Assembly: GCA_018433675.1 (NCBI GenBank)
Contig: JAHDQS010000001.1
Span: 106,232-170,231 of the forward strand
Origin: Clostridia bacterium
GTDB taxonomy: Bacteria; Bacillota; Peptococcia; DRI-13; SM3-B62
DNA length: 64,000 bases
Direction of reading: 5' to 3'
Shown here: positions 1 to 8,614 of the stretch, piece after piece
Layout: the number at the start of each line of letters is the position of its first letter
Numbering within the stretch: position 1 is the stretch's first letter
Notes under the pieces: generated by a model
The model's input: the letters and a program-made list of their open reading frames with translations, nothing else
What the model was told of the DNA's origin: nothing
The model's database searches: none
Translations under genes and position numbers: made by a program

Positions 1-909
1 TCCATAGTACTGCAATAATTCCGTGACCAACTCGCAGGTTGACGATGCGTAAGACTCCACATAAAACAAACGAGCTTTTTCGATTCCTACTGCTCCTCGG
101 CGGTGATGGTCAATAACTGCAACCTGATCCGCCCGCTGCAGCAGCTCTTTATCAGCAAGTAGAGAGGGTTTATTGGTATCCACAACAACCAACAAGGTAT
201 TATCCCCTGTCCTCACGTTTGAACTGCCGGGCTTGACAAGCTTCAAACCCTCTTTTTCTCCGTACAGGGACGCCTGAAGCCTTTTGACAGCGGGATTGCG
301 TTCATCAGCAATGATTCTTGTTTCTTTCCCAAAACTTTCCGCCGCACATGCAATGCCAATAGCCGCCCCCAAGCTGTCGTAATCAGCCATTGCATGACCC
401 ATGACCACGACCCTACTAGCTTCAAGCAGCATATTCCTCAGCGCAGTGGCCATGACACGTGCTTTTACTTTTGTCTTTTTTTCAATGCTCATTGATTTTC
501 CGCCATAAAACTTGGTCCTGTAAGGCGATTTAACTACAACCTGATCCCCTCCTCTTTCCAGGGCCAATTCAAGCGAATTATGAGCCATTCTTCCCAATCT
601 GCCCACATTCTCTTCTTGCATACCAATACCGATACTTAGAGTAATGGGTCTTTCATTTCCCCCTTTTAGCTCCCTAACTCTGTCTAAAATGGTAAACCCG
701 CTTTTTTCCGCCTCCAGTAACAGTCTGGCAGCGCAGAAAACAACATATCGCCCCTCTTGAAGTGTCTCCAGATACCCCTCCAAATCCCCGGCCCATTCGA
801 CAAGAACCTTTTCCACGGTTCCCACCAGATGAGGCCTCGCCTCAACGGGCATGGCTTTTAGTACATCCTCCATGTTGTCAAGTTGAATAAAGGCCAGGGC
901 AGGCCTCAT
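1..909 (-). CDS. gdpP: GdpP-type c-di-AMP phosphodiesterase, 5'-shortened and cut by the window edge
   Basis: Translation reads as the degenerate GGDEF domain followed by the DHH phosphoesterase domain of GdpP/YybT, which hydrolyses cyclic di-AMP. Seen: a degenerate cyclase-like stretch starting RPALAFIQLDN, then HAMADYDSLGAA and VIDHHRRG, so the metal-binding DHH motifs are intact. The gene runs off the left edge, so the DHHA1 part is not visible. Family members start with two membrane helices and a PAS domain; here none is encoded. The reading frame opens only about 90 bases upstream of the likely ATG (909), with TTG at 954 as an alternative, and the yybS stop lies at 999. The order yybS-gdpP matches the usual rpsR-yybS-gdpP-rplI arrangement. 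Domain identity is sure; whether the shortened protein is functional, and where it starts, is uncertain. Confidence 0.8.
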   Translation of the reverse strand, partial: MRPALAFIQLDNMEDVLKAMPVEARPHLVGTVEKVLVEWAGDLEGYLETLQEGRYVVFCAARLLLEAEKSGFTILDRVRELKGGNERPITLSIGIGMQEENVGRLGRMAHNSLELALERGGDQVVVKSPYRTKFYGGKSMSIEKKTKVKARVMATALRNMLLEASRVVVMGHAMADYDSLGAAIGIACAAESFGKETRIIADERNPAVKRLQASLYGEKEGLKLVKPGSSNVRTGDNTLLVVVDTNKPSLLADKELLQRADQVAVIDHHRRGAVGIEKARLFYVESYASSTCELVTELLQYYG

Positions 910-998
910 ATCTCTGTTTCTATTATCTGTTTTAAAGTGCCTGCTGTCTCGCAAACAATGACCCCACCTTAAGTACCGACGTCTTAATCTTTTGCTCT

Positions 999-1976
999 TT
1001 ATTGTTCCCCGCTTCGATGACGATAATCAAAAATCAAGTCGAACAGCCCTAAAACGCCTAGAATTATCATAGCATAATTAAAGAAAAAGATAACTGTAAA
1101 ATATAAGAGAAACTTGAAGGGTAAGGAATCCTGCAGGTATTTATGCAATAAATACCTCACACTTGCCCAGCCCAGCACAATGAATACCGGGAAATACGCC
1201 AGCATGATATTCATACCCACGGTCTTTACAGTCTCATTGGCAAACTGTCCTCCCAGGATATTCGCTCCAAAGCCTACAATAAATCCCCAGATTATCCACC
1301 AAGGCAACCGCCAGTATATAAAAGGCTGCAGCCTTGGTACTGCTATTTTCAAGCGGTCAAACACCTTCTGCGCAATCAAGTAGTTGACAACGGCAATGGC
1401 CAGAGAACTGATGAACAAAAGAGCAGGAAACAACATCATGACCAGATCTGCCACAGCATATAAATCCTGTCGAATCGTTTCTTCAGTAACTCCCGGACCC
1501 ATGTACTGTTCGAGTATCCCCATCTCCTTATACATCTTTAAACCCTCATCAACGCTCCCTTTAAATGCCCCGGCAAAATCGACGGAGGCAAGGCCAAAGA
1601 TCAAGTAAGACAAAAACAGTGTTGCGATAATTGAAATAAGCACCACAGCCGTACCTGTGATGATAGTAAAGCCCGCCTTTGCCCTCTTTCGCAGGAAATA
1701 ACCGTAAACTAAAGCCAGCCCACCAAATTGCAGCAACAAAAAGAGGGCTTCTATCGGACTTGACATAATCGATATCAAAACCCCCGCCACAAATATCGAC
1801 ATTAAGCCCGTTAAGAACCTATAGCGAACGATGACCAGAAGAATAGGAATGGTCCATATCAAATTCGTCAACAAGCGCATGAAAGGAAAATATATCCCCG
1901 CCAAAGCCAAAATAGCAGTCAACGCCGCCGCAAGCGACCCCTCTACAAGCGCCTTAGTGTTCATTTGCGATTTCAC
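999..1976 (-). CDS. yybS: YybS-family (DUF2232) membrane protein
   Basis: A 325-residue polytopic membrane protein, with about eight hydrophobic segments spread over the whole length and a short basic C-terminus. The sequence and its position between rpsR and gdpP fit the DUF2232/YybS family, whose members look like substrate-binding S-components of transporters but have no proven function. It lies in the rpsF-ssb-rpsR-yybS-gdpP run on the minus strand, about 120 bases after rpsR, so it may be cotranscribed. ATG start. No feature of the sequence shows a substrate. The family assignment rests on hydrophobicity and synteny as much as on sequence. Confidence 0.75.
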   Translation of the reverse strand: MKSQMNTKALVEGSLAAALTAILALAGIYFPFMRLLTNLIWTIPILLVIVRYRFLTGLMSIFVAGVLISIMSSPIEALFLLLQFGGLALVYGYFLRKRAKAGFTIITGTAVVLISIIATLFLSYLIFGLASVDFAGAFKGSVDEGLKMYKEMGILEQYMGPGVTEETIRQDLYAVADLVMMLFPALLFISSLAIAVVNYLIAQKVFDRLKIAVPRLQPFIYWRLPWWIIWGFIVGFGANILGGQFANETVKTVGMNIMLAYFPVFIVLGWASVRYLLHKYLQDSLPFKFLLYFTVIFFFNYAMIILGVLGLFDLIFDYRHRSGEQ

Positions 1977-2095
1977 TAGCTCGCCCCTCCGTTTTTAGGC
2001 ATAATCTTAGTTATATCTTCTACTTTCAAGAAACAACTCCTTCTCTACTGCCCGACAAACTAAGAGAGGGAGCTGTCGCCCCCTCCTTATGACTT

Positions 2096-2326
2096 TTATT
2101 CTGCTGAGAAAGGCAACAATGCCACATTCCTCGCACGCTTAATAGCAACTGTCAGTTGGCGCTGATGCTTAGCGCAGTTTCCAGATATCCGGCGAGGAAG
2201 TATTTTTCCTCTTTCGGTAATATACTTGCGCAGGCGTCCTGTTTCCTTATAGTCGATGTGATCTACTTTGTCAACACAAAAGCTGCACACCTTCTTACGC
2301 GGGCGACGCCCCCGTTCACGTTTCAT
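2096..2326 (-). CDS. rpsR: 30S ribosomal protein S18
   Basis: A 76-residue basic protein with the S18 core ([18 protein letters not shown], then [20 protein letters not shown]), which binds the small-subunit platform next to S6. It carries CSFC near residues 15-18 and a further Cys in the GNC segment, so it may be the zinc-binding form of S18. The start codon is preceded by AAAAAGGAGG-like sequence. It is the third gene of rpsF-ssb-rpsR; the ssb stop lies about 40 bases upstream. Full length for the family. Confidence 0.97.
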   Translation of the reverse strand: MKRERGRRPRKKVCSFCVDKVDHIDYKETGRLRKYITERGKILPRRISGNCAKHQRQLTVAIKRARNVALLPFSAE

Positions 2327-2367
2327 CTTTTTTTCCTCCTTTTTAAGAATTTAAGGAGAGGATAGGT

Positions 2368-2775
2368 TTAAAAGGGAATATCGTCATCGTTGAACTCAAC
2401 CTCATTACCAAAAGAACCCGCACCCGCGGCTTCCGACGACGAATCCTTCTTGTCCAGAAAGCGCACATTTTCGGCAATAACTTCGGTAACCCAACGGCGC
2501 ACCCCGTCTTTACCCTCATAGTTGCGCACCTGCAAACGACCGTCAACCGCAACCATCCTGCCTTTTCCCAAGTAATTCGCACAATTCTCGGCCTGCTTTT
2601 GCCAAACCACAATAGGAATAAAGTCGGCCTCTCTTTCCCCCTGTTGATTAGGCCTTGCCCTATTAACAGCTAGAGTAAAGGATGCTACTGCTACACCGTT
2701 TGGTGTGTATCTGAGCTCCGGGTCTTTTGTCAAACGTCCAATCAGGACCACTCGATTCAACAAGTTAATCACCAC
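2368..2775 (-). CDS. ssb: Single-stranded DNA-binding protein
   Basis: A 135-residue SSB: an N-terminal OB fold ([19 protein letters not shown], then FTLAVNR and a [15 protein letters not shown] stretch), a short linker, and the acidic tail DDDIPF that docks partner proteins. It protects single-stranded DNA in replication and repair. The position between rpsF and rpsR is the conserved Firmicute arrangement, which lets SSB and the S6/S18 pair be coregulated. The linker is short compared with B. subtilis SsbA. No oddity seen. Confidence 0.97.
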   Translation of the reverse strand: MVINLLNRVVLIGRLTKDPELRYTPNGVAVASFTLAVNRARPNQQGEREADFIPIVVWQKQAENCANYLGKGRMVAVDGRLQVRNYEGKDGVRRWVTEVIAENVRFLDKKDSSSEAAGAGSFGNEVEFNDDDIPF

Positions 2776-2825
2776 CTAATAATATGCGATCGGCCTCTCC
2801 GAAGATAAGAACCTTTTTACCTTGA

Positions 2826-3113
2826 TTATTTATCCTTATTAATAATCATAAAACGAATGACATCATCGCTTATTTTCATCACCCTGTCAATTTCACGGGA
2901 CGTATCAGGCACACCCTTGAAATTAACCAGGACGTAGATGCCTTCATGAAAATCTTTGATCTCATAGGCCAAACGTCTCTTGCCCCACTTGTCGGCGGTA
3001 ACAACCTCGCCTCCATTATTGGCAATCAGGTTATTGTACTTTTCAATTACCTCAGCAACCTTTTCTTCGTCAAAATCCGGCCTGATGATATACATCAATT
3101 CATAGTTCCGCAT
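2826..3113 (-). CDS. rpsF: 30S ribosomal protein S6
   Basis: Ribosomal protein S6 (MRNYELMYIIRPDFDEE..., then GKRRLAYEIKDFHEGIYVLVNF), which pairs with S18 on the 30S platform. An in-frame ATG two codons upstream (3119) also exists. The strong Shine-Dalgarno AGGAGG lies only 3 bases from that one and 9 bases from the ATG at 3113, so the second is preferred and gives the usual MRNYE N-terminus. First gene of the rpsF-ssb-rpsR operon. Confidence 0.96.
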   Translation of the reverse strand: MRNYELMYIIRPDFDEEKVAEVIEKYNNLIANNGGEVVTADKWGKRRLAYEIKDFHEGIYVLVNFKGVPDTSREIDRVMKISDDVIRFMIINKDK

Positions 3114-3223
3114 CCACATTCACCTCCTCCCCCTGGACTAACGGCCCTGTCACTTGACAGGGCAGGGACACTACAACATGAAATTTTATCACACTTATCT
3201 GTATTACGCAAGGAATTCCACTG

Positions 3224-4777
3224 TTATTCTTTGTAAATACAGTAGCCATTTTTTCCTTGGTCTTTGACCTTGTACATGGCTATATCCGCTTTTTTTAATA
3301 GTTCCCCGAGATTTTCTCCATCACGGGGGAAGATGCTAAAACCGATACTTGCTTTGATTTGCACAGACATCTCTTCAATTTCAAGGGTTTCTTCCAATGC
3401 TCTTAAAATTTTATCGCCAATAACCCTAATCTTGTCGTCATTGTCAAGATGGGGTAGAGCTATGGCAAATTCGTCTCCACCGAGCCTTGCTATAATGTCC
3501 GATTTACGCAAGCTGTTTTTTAATATGTTGGCAACACTACAAAGCACCTTGTCGCCAACATCATGTCCGTACGTATCATTGATGAACTTAAAGTCATCTA
3601 TATCCAGGTATCCCACTGTCAAGGCATCTCCACGCATTCTGGCCTGGGATAGCTCTCGGGTAAAAAAGATTTGAAAATATTTTCTGTTTGGCAGACCCGT
3701 TAAAGAATCATGAAAAGCGGCATATCGAATCATATTCTCGGCCCGCTTTCTTTTAGTAATATTATGTATTTGCAGGAGCCAGCCCAAAGACTTTTGCTCT
3801 TTATTATTCAATTTAGTAAAAGACACCTCATGATACTCACCATTCTCATCCTCCTCATCCATTATTTCACAAACAACCTCTTTGCCTTCTCTGTAAACGC
3901 TGAGCAAATCCGGCCAACCGGCTAAACCCACCTCAACGGAATCCCCTAAACTTTGTTTGCCCGTGAGCTTAAGCATCTTCTTGGCAGCAGGGTTTATGTC
4001 CAACAGGCGGCCCTTGTCGTCTAAGACAATCATCCCCGTGCTCATTTCCTGGATTATGATCGAACGGGCCACAGGAACAACGTCAAATAAGCCATAGCGG
4101 AAAATTCCCCAAAAGATGAACACAGCAGAAAACCCGAAAACTGTCGGCGTTATGTCGACCCTGAACGGATTCAGCCCAGTAGCCTGTAGAAAAGTTGAGA
4201 TTACAGGCAGTAAAAACGCTACAAAAAGAAACACTCCCTGCTTACGATACAACGACGTCTTTTCTCTTAACACACTGCCTAACAGTACCATAACTGAGAT
4301 AGCGACAGAAAAATTATAGACAGCAAACAACCAAAACAGCGGACCAAAGGTTTTGGCTATCGTCGGGAATGAGCCGCTGTTATCCAGATAAATGTTCTGT
4401 CTGAGCAAGCCATGGAGATCGTTGCTCCACAGCAAAATATTCATAGCAACAGGAACAGCCAAAAGCAAGACAAGCAACCACCGCATCCTCAACCAACGAT
4501 CACGTCTGGTTATCTGTAAACTCAGGTACAGATAGGTCACGGGCGTCATCATAATAGGAATATACTGTACATTAGCCCAAGCAATTTTTGTCGGCAAATC
4601 AAGCGCCATCATTTCCATAGCCTGCGCCGCAATCCACAGTTCAATAAGAAACAGTGTTATAGAAAAATAGCGACTGCCCAATACAGAACGATTCTTTAGT
4701 GTATAAAGCAGGAGAGGGATTATTATTACTGTTAATAATAATGATATCCATAGGTACGAAACGAATTGATATTTCAT
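3224..4777 (-). CDS. Membrane-anchored diguanylate cyclase with 7TM sensor, PAS and GGDEF
   Basis: A signalling enzyme predicted to make cyclic di-GMP. Order: seven hydrophobic helices (about residues 1-215, resembling histidine-kinase 7TM sensor regions), a PAS domain (about 225-345, with GMIVLDDKGRLLDINPAA), then GGDEF (about 350-517). The active-site motif RLGGDEFAIAL is intact, and an RxxD inhibitory I-site (RKSD) sits five residues before it, so product inhibition is likely. Start at 4777 is chosen because GAGG lies 7 bases upstream; a longer in-frame ATG at 4852 adds 25 residues without a ribosome site. Monocistronic between rpsF and the VanZ-fusion gene. The sensed signal is unknown. 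Confidence 0.88.
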   Translation of the reverse strand: MKYQFVSYLWISLLLTVIIIPLLLYTLKNRSVLGSRYFSITLFLIELWIAAQAMEMMALDLPTKIAWANVQYIPIMMTPVTYLYLSLQITRRDRWLRMRWLLVLLLAVPVAMNILLWSNDLHGLLRQNIYLDNSGSFPTIAKTFGPLFWLFAVYNFSVAISVMVLLGSVLREKTSLYRKQGVFLFVAFLLPVISTFLQATGLNPFRVDITPTVFGFSAVFIFWGIFRYGLFDVVPVARSIIIQEMSTGMIVLDDKGRLLDINPAAKKMLKLTGKQSLGDSVEVGLAGWPDLLSVYREGKEVVCEIMDEEDENGEYHEVSFTKLNNKEQKSLGWLLQIHNITKRKRAENMIRYAAFHDSLTGLPNRKYFQIFFTRELSQARMRGDALTVGYLDIDDFKFINDTYGHDVGDKVLCSVANILKNSLRKSDIIARLGGDEFAIALPHLDNDDKIRVIGDKILRALEETLEIEEMSVQIKASIGFSIFPRDGENLGELLKKADIAMYKVKDQGKNGYCIYKE

Positions 4778-4910
4778 GTTTATCCTCGCTTTAGCTTCAT
4801 CAAGACAAATTGCTATATCATTGTAACAATATATTTTATCATAACAATACAATATTGTCTCTCTTGCTGATATATCAAAGGATACGAAGGATAAACAAAC
4901 ACTTACCGAT

Positions 4911-6419
4911 TTATTGCTTAATGGCGCGATACAACGCGAGACTGTCTAACCATCTGCCTTCTTCCGTACTACCCATTACCACACATACATATAATTTCTC
5001 ATCTATATTAGCGCAAGAGACCAAACAGCAACCGGCCTCTTCGCTCTTTCCGGTTTTCAATCCGGCGGCATATTTATAATAGTACGGGCTCTCCGGATTG
5101 ATTAGTTCGTTAGTATTAGTATAGGTTGCCTTTTGGCCGCTCAACCAAACATCAGAAACCCTATAGCTCCCGGCAATATCGCGCAGAAGGCTTGATTCCC
5201 TAAACTCTTTGGCAATACAGGCAAGATCCTGCGCCGTTGTATATTGGCCGTCGGTATCATAGCCATCCGGGGTTAAGATATTTGAGTGAACAGCTCCAAT
5301 ATCGGCAACCTTTTCATTCATTGCCGTTATAAAGGTTGAAATGGCAGTTTCTATGGATATATCGTCATCTCCGCATATTTTTCTGCCCGCAAAAACCGCC
5401 AGAGCATAAGCAGCATCGTTCCCAGATGGCACTAAAAGAGCGTTCAATAACTGACGAATCGTCAGTTCATTTCCGGGGTACAGCCATGCCCTGGATGCAT
5501 CGTTTGCAATCTGTTGTACTTCCTCTCTGACCCGAACTTTGTCATCCTGCTCGCAGTAATCCAAGACTGTTAAAGCCGTGAGCATTTTAACCGTACTTGC
5601 CGGGGCAATCCGCTGCTTGCTTTCTTTTTCATACAATAAGGTATTGGAGCTGACATCCCATAGATATGCGTTTTGCGCACTTATGCCTACAGATATCTTC
5701 TTGCTTTCCTCGATCTCGAATGGTGGTAAGGATATTGACGCGTTTTTCCCTGATATTGCAGTTTTTGGCAACTCTGCCTCTATGTTAATAAACCCTGTTA
5801 TCAGAACAGCCGCTAAGACAAAAACTGTCAGAACAGCGATACTTCCTGCGTCATTATACTTTCTGATATATCTGCCATCAATTTTTTTGAAAACCCCGAC
5901 TCTTTTCCAAAGCCGCGGGGCAAAAGACAGAACCAGCTTACCGATCAAATATCCCAAAAAAGTTCCGGCCATGTTCAGAATAATATCGTCAATATCCGTA
6001 CTTCTTGGTCCGAATAGCTGTAACAATTCAATCAGAAGTGATAATCCGGTTCCCATCAGTAACGTGGTAAAAAGCCTTTGTCCTTTATTAAAAAGCAAAA
6101 CCAGGAACACTCCAAAGGGTGCAAAAAGAATGATGTTGCCCCAAAAATTCAACGGATTTAAATGCAATGTATCCAACACCTTAAACGGCACCAAATTGAT
6201 GGGATCACCGGGTTGCGGCATGTAAAAAGCAGAACCGGGGGATAGCGTTAGATTAAAAACAACTGCCAGGTATAGTCCTGCAACCAAAACCATTATTCTG
6301 TGAAACAAAGTGATTTGCTCATTCATAATTCGCAACCATATTCCATAGATGGCCAAAAACAATATGCTTGCCCCAAAACCTGTCAGAAAACATCCCACAA
6401 CTTCCTTTAAATAAAACAT
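4911..6419 (-). CDS. VanZ-domain / serine D,D-carboxypeptidase (S11) fusion
   Basis: About 502 residues, two modules. Residues 1 to about 180 are a VanZ-like membrane domain (several helices, with ...NLTLSPGSAFY and ...STDIDDIILNMAGTFLGY). After one more membrane helix comes an extracytoplasmic penicillin-binding-protein-type carboxypeptidase with the triad motifs SxxK (ASTVK, about 275-278), SGN (about 332-334) and KTG (about 455-457). Such enzymes remove the terminal D-Ala of peptidoglycan precursors; VanZ proteins lower teicoplanin sensitivity. It sits directly downstream of a vanR/vanS-like pair on the same strand, so it is the probable target of that system. Start at 6419 follows GGAGG at 7 bases. 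No vanH, vanA or vanX gene is in the window. Function of the fusion is inferred. Confidence 0.85.
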   Translation of the reverse strand: MFYLKEVVGCFLTGFGASILFLAIYGIWLRIMNEQITLFHRIMVLVAGLYLAVVFNLTLSPGSAFYMPQPGDPINLVPFKVLDTLHLNPLNFWGNIILFAPFGVFLVLLFNKGQRLFTTLLMGTGLSLLIELLQLFGPRSTDIDDIILNMAGTFLGYLIGKLVLSFAPRLWKRVGVFKKIDGRYIRKYNDAGSIAVLTVFVLAAVLITGFINIEAELPKTAISGKNASISLPPFEIEESKKISVGISAQNAYLWDVSSNTLLYEKESKQRIAPASTVKMLTALTVLDYCEQDDKVRVREEVQQIANDASRAWLYPGNELTIRQLLNALLVPSGNDAAYALAVFAGRKICGDDDISIETAISTFITAMNEKVADIGAVHSNILTPDGYDTDGQYTTAQDLACIAKEFRESSLLRDIAGSYRVSDVWLSGQKATYTNTNELINPESPYYYKYAAGLKTGKSEEAGCCLVSCANIDEKLYVCVVMGSTEEGRWLDSLALYRAIKQ

Positions 6420-6548
6420 AAAACAACCTCCAAAAAACCCTGTCTTTTTTGATAGCATCATTCTATAGCAAAAGAACAGGACATACTTTAAGCTGAGGTT
6501 GTTGATCCATTAAGAAAATATTAAGAGGTCCTTGAGATTTTACAAGTA

Positions 6549-7712
6549 TTAACAGACCTTGTCTGCCGGTTTTAAAGGAGCATTTGGTAGCGAAATGGAA
6601 AACACAGTGTGGGCGTCATTACAGTCAGCATCTATCGTGCCTCTGTGAAGCGTTATAATATCCTTGGCTATAGCAAGCCCTAACCCCGCCCCTCCTGTGG
6701 CGGTAGAGCGCGCATCGTCCAAACGGTAGAATTTTTCGAAAATCGATTTTAATTCTTCCTGTGGAATGGTTCCCACATTTTCAAATCGGATCAGAGTTGT
6801 ATGATCCTGTATTTCTGCAGTAATATGAACCGTGCTGTTCGCATCACTGTATGCAATGGCATTTTTTAGAATGTTATTAAAAACCCTGGCCAGTTTGTCG
6901 GGATCACCGTAAATCGTTATATCCTCGGCGGCATGAATTTCCACCCCCTTGCCGCTGGCAGAAAACAGGGGATATGCTTCATCCGTCATCTGAATCAGCA
7001 TGTAATATAGGTCGATGTTTTCTTTTTTTAGCGGAACGGTCTGCAGCTTATATCGCGTGATCTCAAAGAATTCATTAATTAAGGATTTCAATCTGTAAGC
7101 CTTATCCAGAGTGATATGAACATATTTTTCTTTTTGTTCTATTGGCATATCCGGGGTTTCGTCAAGCAAACTTAAATAACCAATAATTGAGGTAAGCGGC
7201 GTTTTTATATCGTGCGCCAAGTAAACCACCAGATCATTTTTACGCTGTTCGGCTTCCTGGGCTTCCTTAGCGCGCCTTTCCAGTTTATCTTTTACCTGAT
7301 TCAGCTTTTCTTCCATAAACCCAAGTTCGGGACTCATAACAATTTTTTCTTGAGTTTCATCTGCCAACTGATCCACTCCTGCAACAATTTCATCAAAATG
7401 CTTTGTAAACCAGGTTAACGAAAGGCGAAAAAGCATCACGAAAAAGATAATGATCGTTCCCATCATGATCGTGTCGAGGTGACTCCTCACATATAACTGA
7501 TAGATCGCAATGGCTCGCTCCCATCCAACATCTAAGACGTCAGAGATAATATCGGTGATTATGTTTCCGACATATCCTCTCCCGGCTGACCGCAAAAACA
7601 AAACGATGACGATTGCGGCAACCAGAATGGCCAGCGTTTGGAAAAACATTTTCCGGATCAATTTGGCATAGGGTTTTTCACGTATTCTGCTATTTTTCAA
7701 TTTTATAGCCAA
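6549..7712 (-). CDS. vanS: VanS-like membrane sensor histidine kinase
   Basis: About 387 residues, closely resembling VanS of vanA-type glycopeptide resistance operons. Two membrane helices (about 21-44 and 82-102) flank a short extracytoplasmic loop, followed by a HAMP-like linker, a HisKA domain with the H-box YLAHDIKTPLTSIIGYLSLL, and a HATPase domain with N (NILKNA), G1 and G2 boxes (GGAGLGLAIAKDI). It should phosphorylate the VanR-like partner in response to cell-wall stress or glycopeptides. Start is TTG at 7712, giving an N-terminus (AIKLKN) that matches VanS; the gene overlaps the regulator's end by 23 bases. Ligand specificity cannot be read from the sequence. Confidence 0.88.
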   Translation of the reverse strand: MAIKLKNSRIREKPYAKLIRKMFFQTLAILVAAIVIVLFLRSAGRGYVGNIITDIISDVLDVGWERAIAIYQLYVRSHLDTIMMGTIIIFFVMLFRLSLTWFTKHFDEIVAGVDQLADETQEKIVMSPELGFMEEKLNQVKDKLERRAKEAQEAEQRKNDLVVYLAHDIKTPLTSIIGYLSLLDETPDMPIEQKEKYVHITLDKAYRLKSLINEFFEITRYKLQTVPLKKENIDLYYMLIQMTDEAYPLFSASGKGVEIHAAEDITIYGDPDKLARVFNNILKNAIAYSDANSTVHITAEIQDHTTLIRFENVGTIPQEELKSIFEKFYRLDDARSTATGGAGLGLAIAKDIITLHRGTIDADCNDAHTVFSISLPNAPLKPADKVC

Positions 7713-8385
7713 CCCCCCATACCGTCTTTATATACTTCGGGAGGTCCGACGTATCATTCATTTTCTCCCTCAAATGACGGATGTGTACGGTAATGGTATT
7801 ATTGCTTTTGTTAAAATATTCATCCCCCCATATTTCGTGAAAAAGTCTTTCTGAACTGACCACATTCCCTTTTTGCTCACATAGAATGCGTAAAATTGAA
7901 AACTCCGTAGGTGTAAGGGAAAGCGGCTTTTCGTTGAGCAGACATTCGTGCGTATTAACATCAATGACCAGGCCGGAATGGGTAATGACCCCCTCATCTT
8001 GTACCGGTGCTGAATTGTATTTTTTATACCTCCGCAATTGCGCCTTTACCCTGGCAACCATTTCCAAGGGCCGAAAAGGTTTTGTAATATAATCGTCCGC
8101 TCCAAGTGTAAGCCCTGTGATTTTATCCGTTTCTTCTTCTTTAGCGGTCAGCATGATAACAGGATAGTTGTGTTTTTCCCTGATCTGTTGACAGATCTTA
8201 AACCCGTTGCCATCGGGGAGCATGACATCCAAGATAGCAAGATCAAGATTGGTTTCCTCGATACACTTTTGAGCTTCTTTTACTGAGTAATACTTAAATA
8301 CGTTATAATTTTCATTTTGCAGATAAACTTCAACTAAATCAGCAATCTCCCGCTCATCATCAACAACAAGGATATTATTGCTCAT
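7690..8385 (-). CDS. vanR: VanR-like response regulator (OmpR family)
   Basis: About 231 residues: receiver domain with phospho-acceptor Asp in LAILDVMLPDGNG, conserved Lys in DYITKPFRP, and a winged-helix OmpR DNA-binding domain (LTPTEFSILRILCEQKGNVV, then NNTITVHIRHLREKMND). From memory of VanR of vanA operons the similarity is very high across the whole length, much more than for a generic OmpR-type regulator. ATG at 8385 follows AGGGG at 9 bases. It overlaps the kinase gene and likely controls the downstream VanZ-carboxypeptidase gene. No glycopeptide ligase genes accompany it here, so a role in resistance is not shown. Confidence 0.88.
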   Translation of the reverse strand: MSNNILVVDDEREIADLVEVYLQNENYNVFKYYSVKEAQKCIEETNLDLAILDVMLPDGNGFKICQQIREKHNYPVIMLTAKEEETDKITGLTLGADDYITKPFRPLEMVARVKAQLRRYKKYNSAPVQDEGVITHSGLVIDVNTHECLLNEKPLSLTPTEFSILRILCEQKGNVVSSERLFHEIWGDEYFNKSNNTITVHIRHLREKMNDTSDLPKYIKTVWGVGYKIEK

Positions 8386-8535
8386 AACTATCAACCCCTT
8401 TCGTGCTTATGTAACAAGTCATTTTACCAAAATGATCATCCGAAGTTATGATTTATTCCTTGATAAAAGATTAAGATTTGCTTAACGGATAATTTATTAT
8501 ACCATCCAGACTACAAAACCGTCGCAAGCTCATAG

Positions 8536-8562
8536 AAAAGCCCCGGGGCAAACACCCCGGAA
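8536..8562 (-). terminator. Terminator of the molybdate-transport operon
   Basis: On the minus strand CCGGGG and CCCCGG arms (8555-8560 and 8543-8548) form a strong stem around a TGTTTG loop, followed by GGCTTTTCT. It lies about 50 bases beyond the modC stop. Confidence 0.7.
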
Positions 8563-8614
8563 CCTCATTAGCTCGTATAATTACCTTTTCCTCTTCCTCA
8601 CGCACCCCCATATC

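Noticed and set aside
1114-1608. Plus-strand open frames opposite yybS
   Set aside because: Antisense shadows of a membrane-protein gene, without ribosome sites.
2040-2095. Possible terminator after rpsR
   Set aside because: GAGGG/CCCTC arms are short with a long loop and no T-run on the minus strand.
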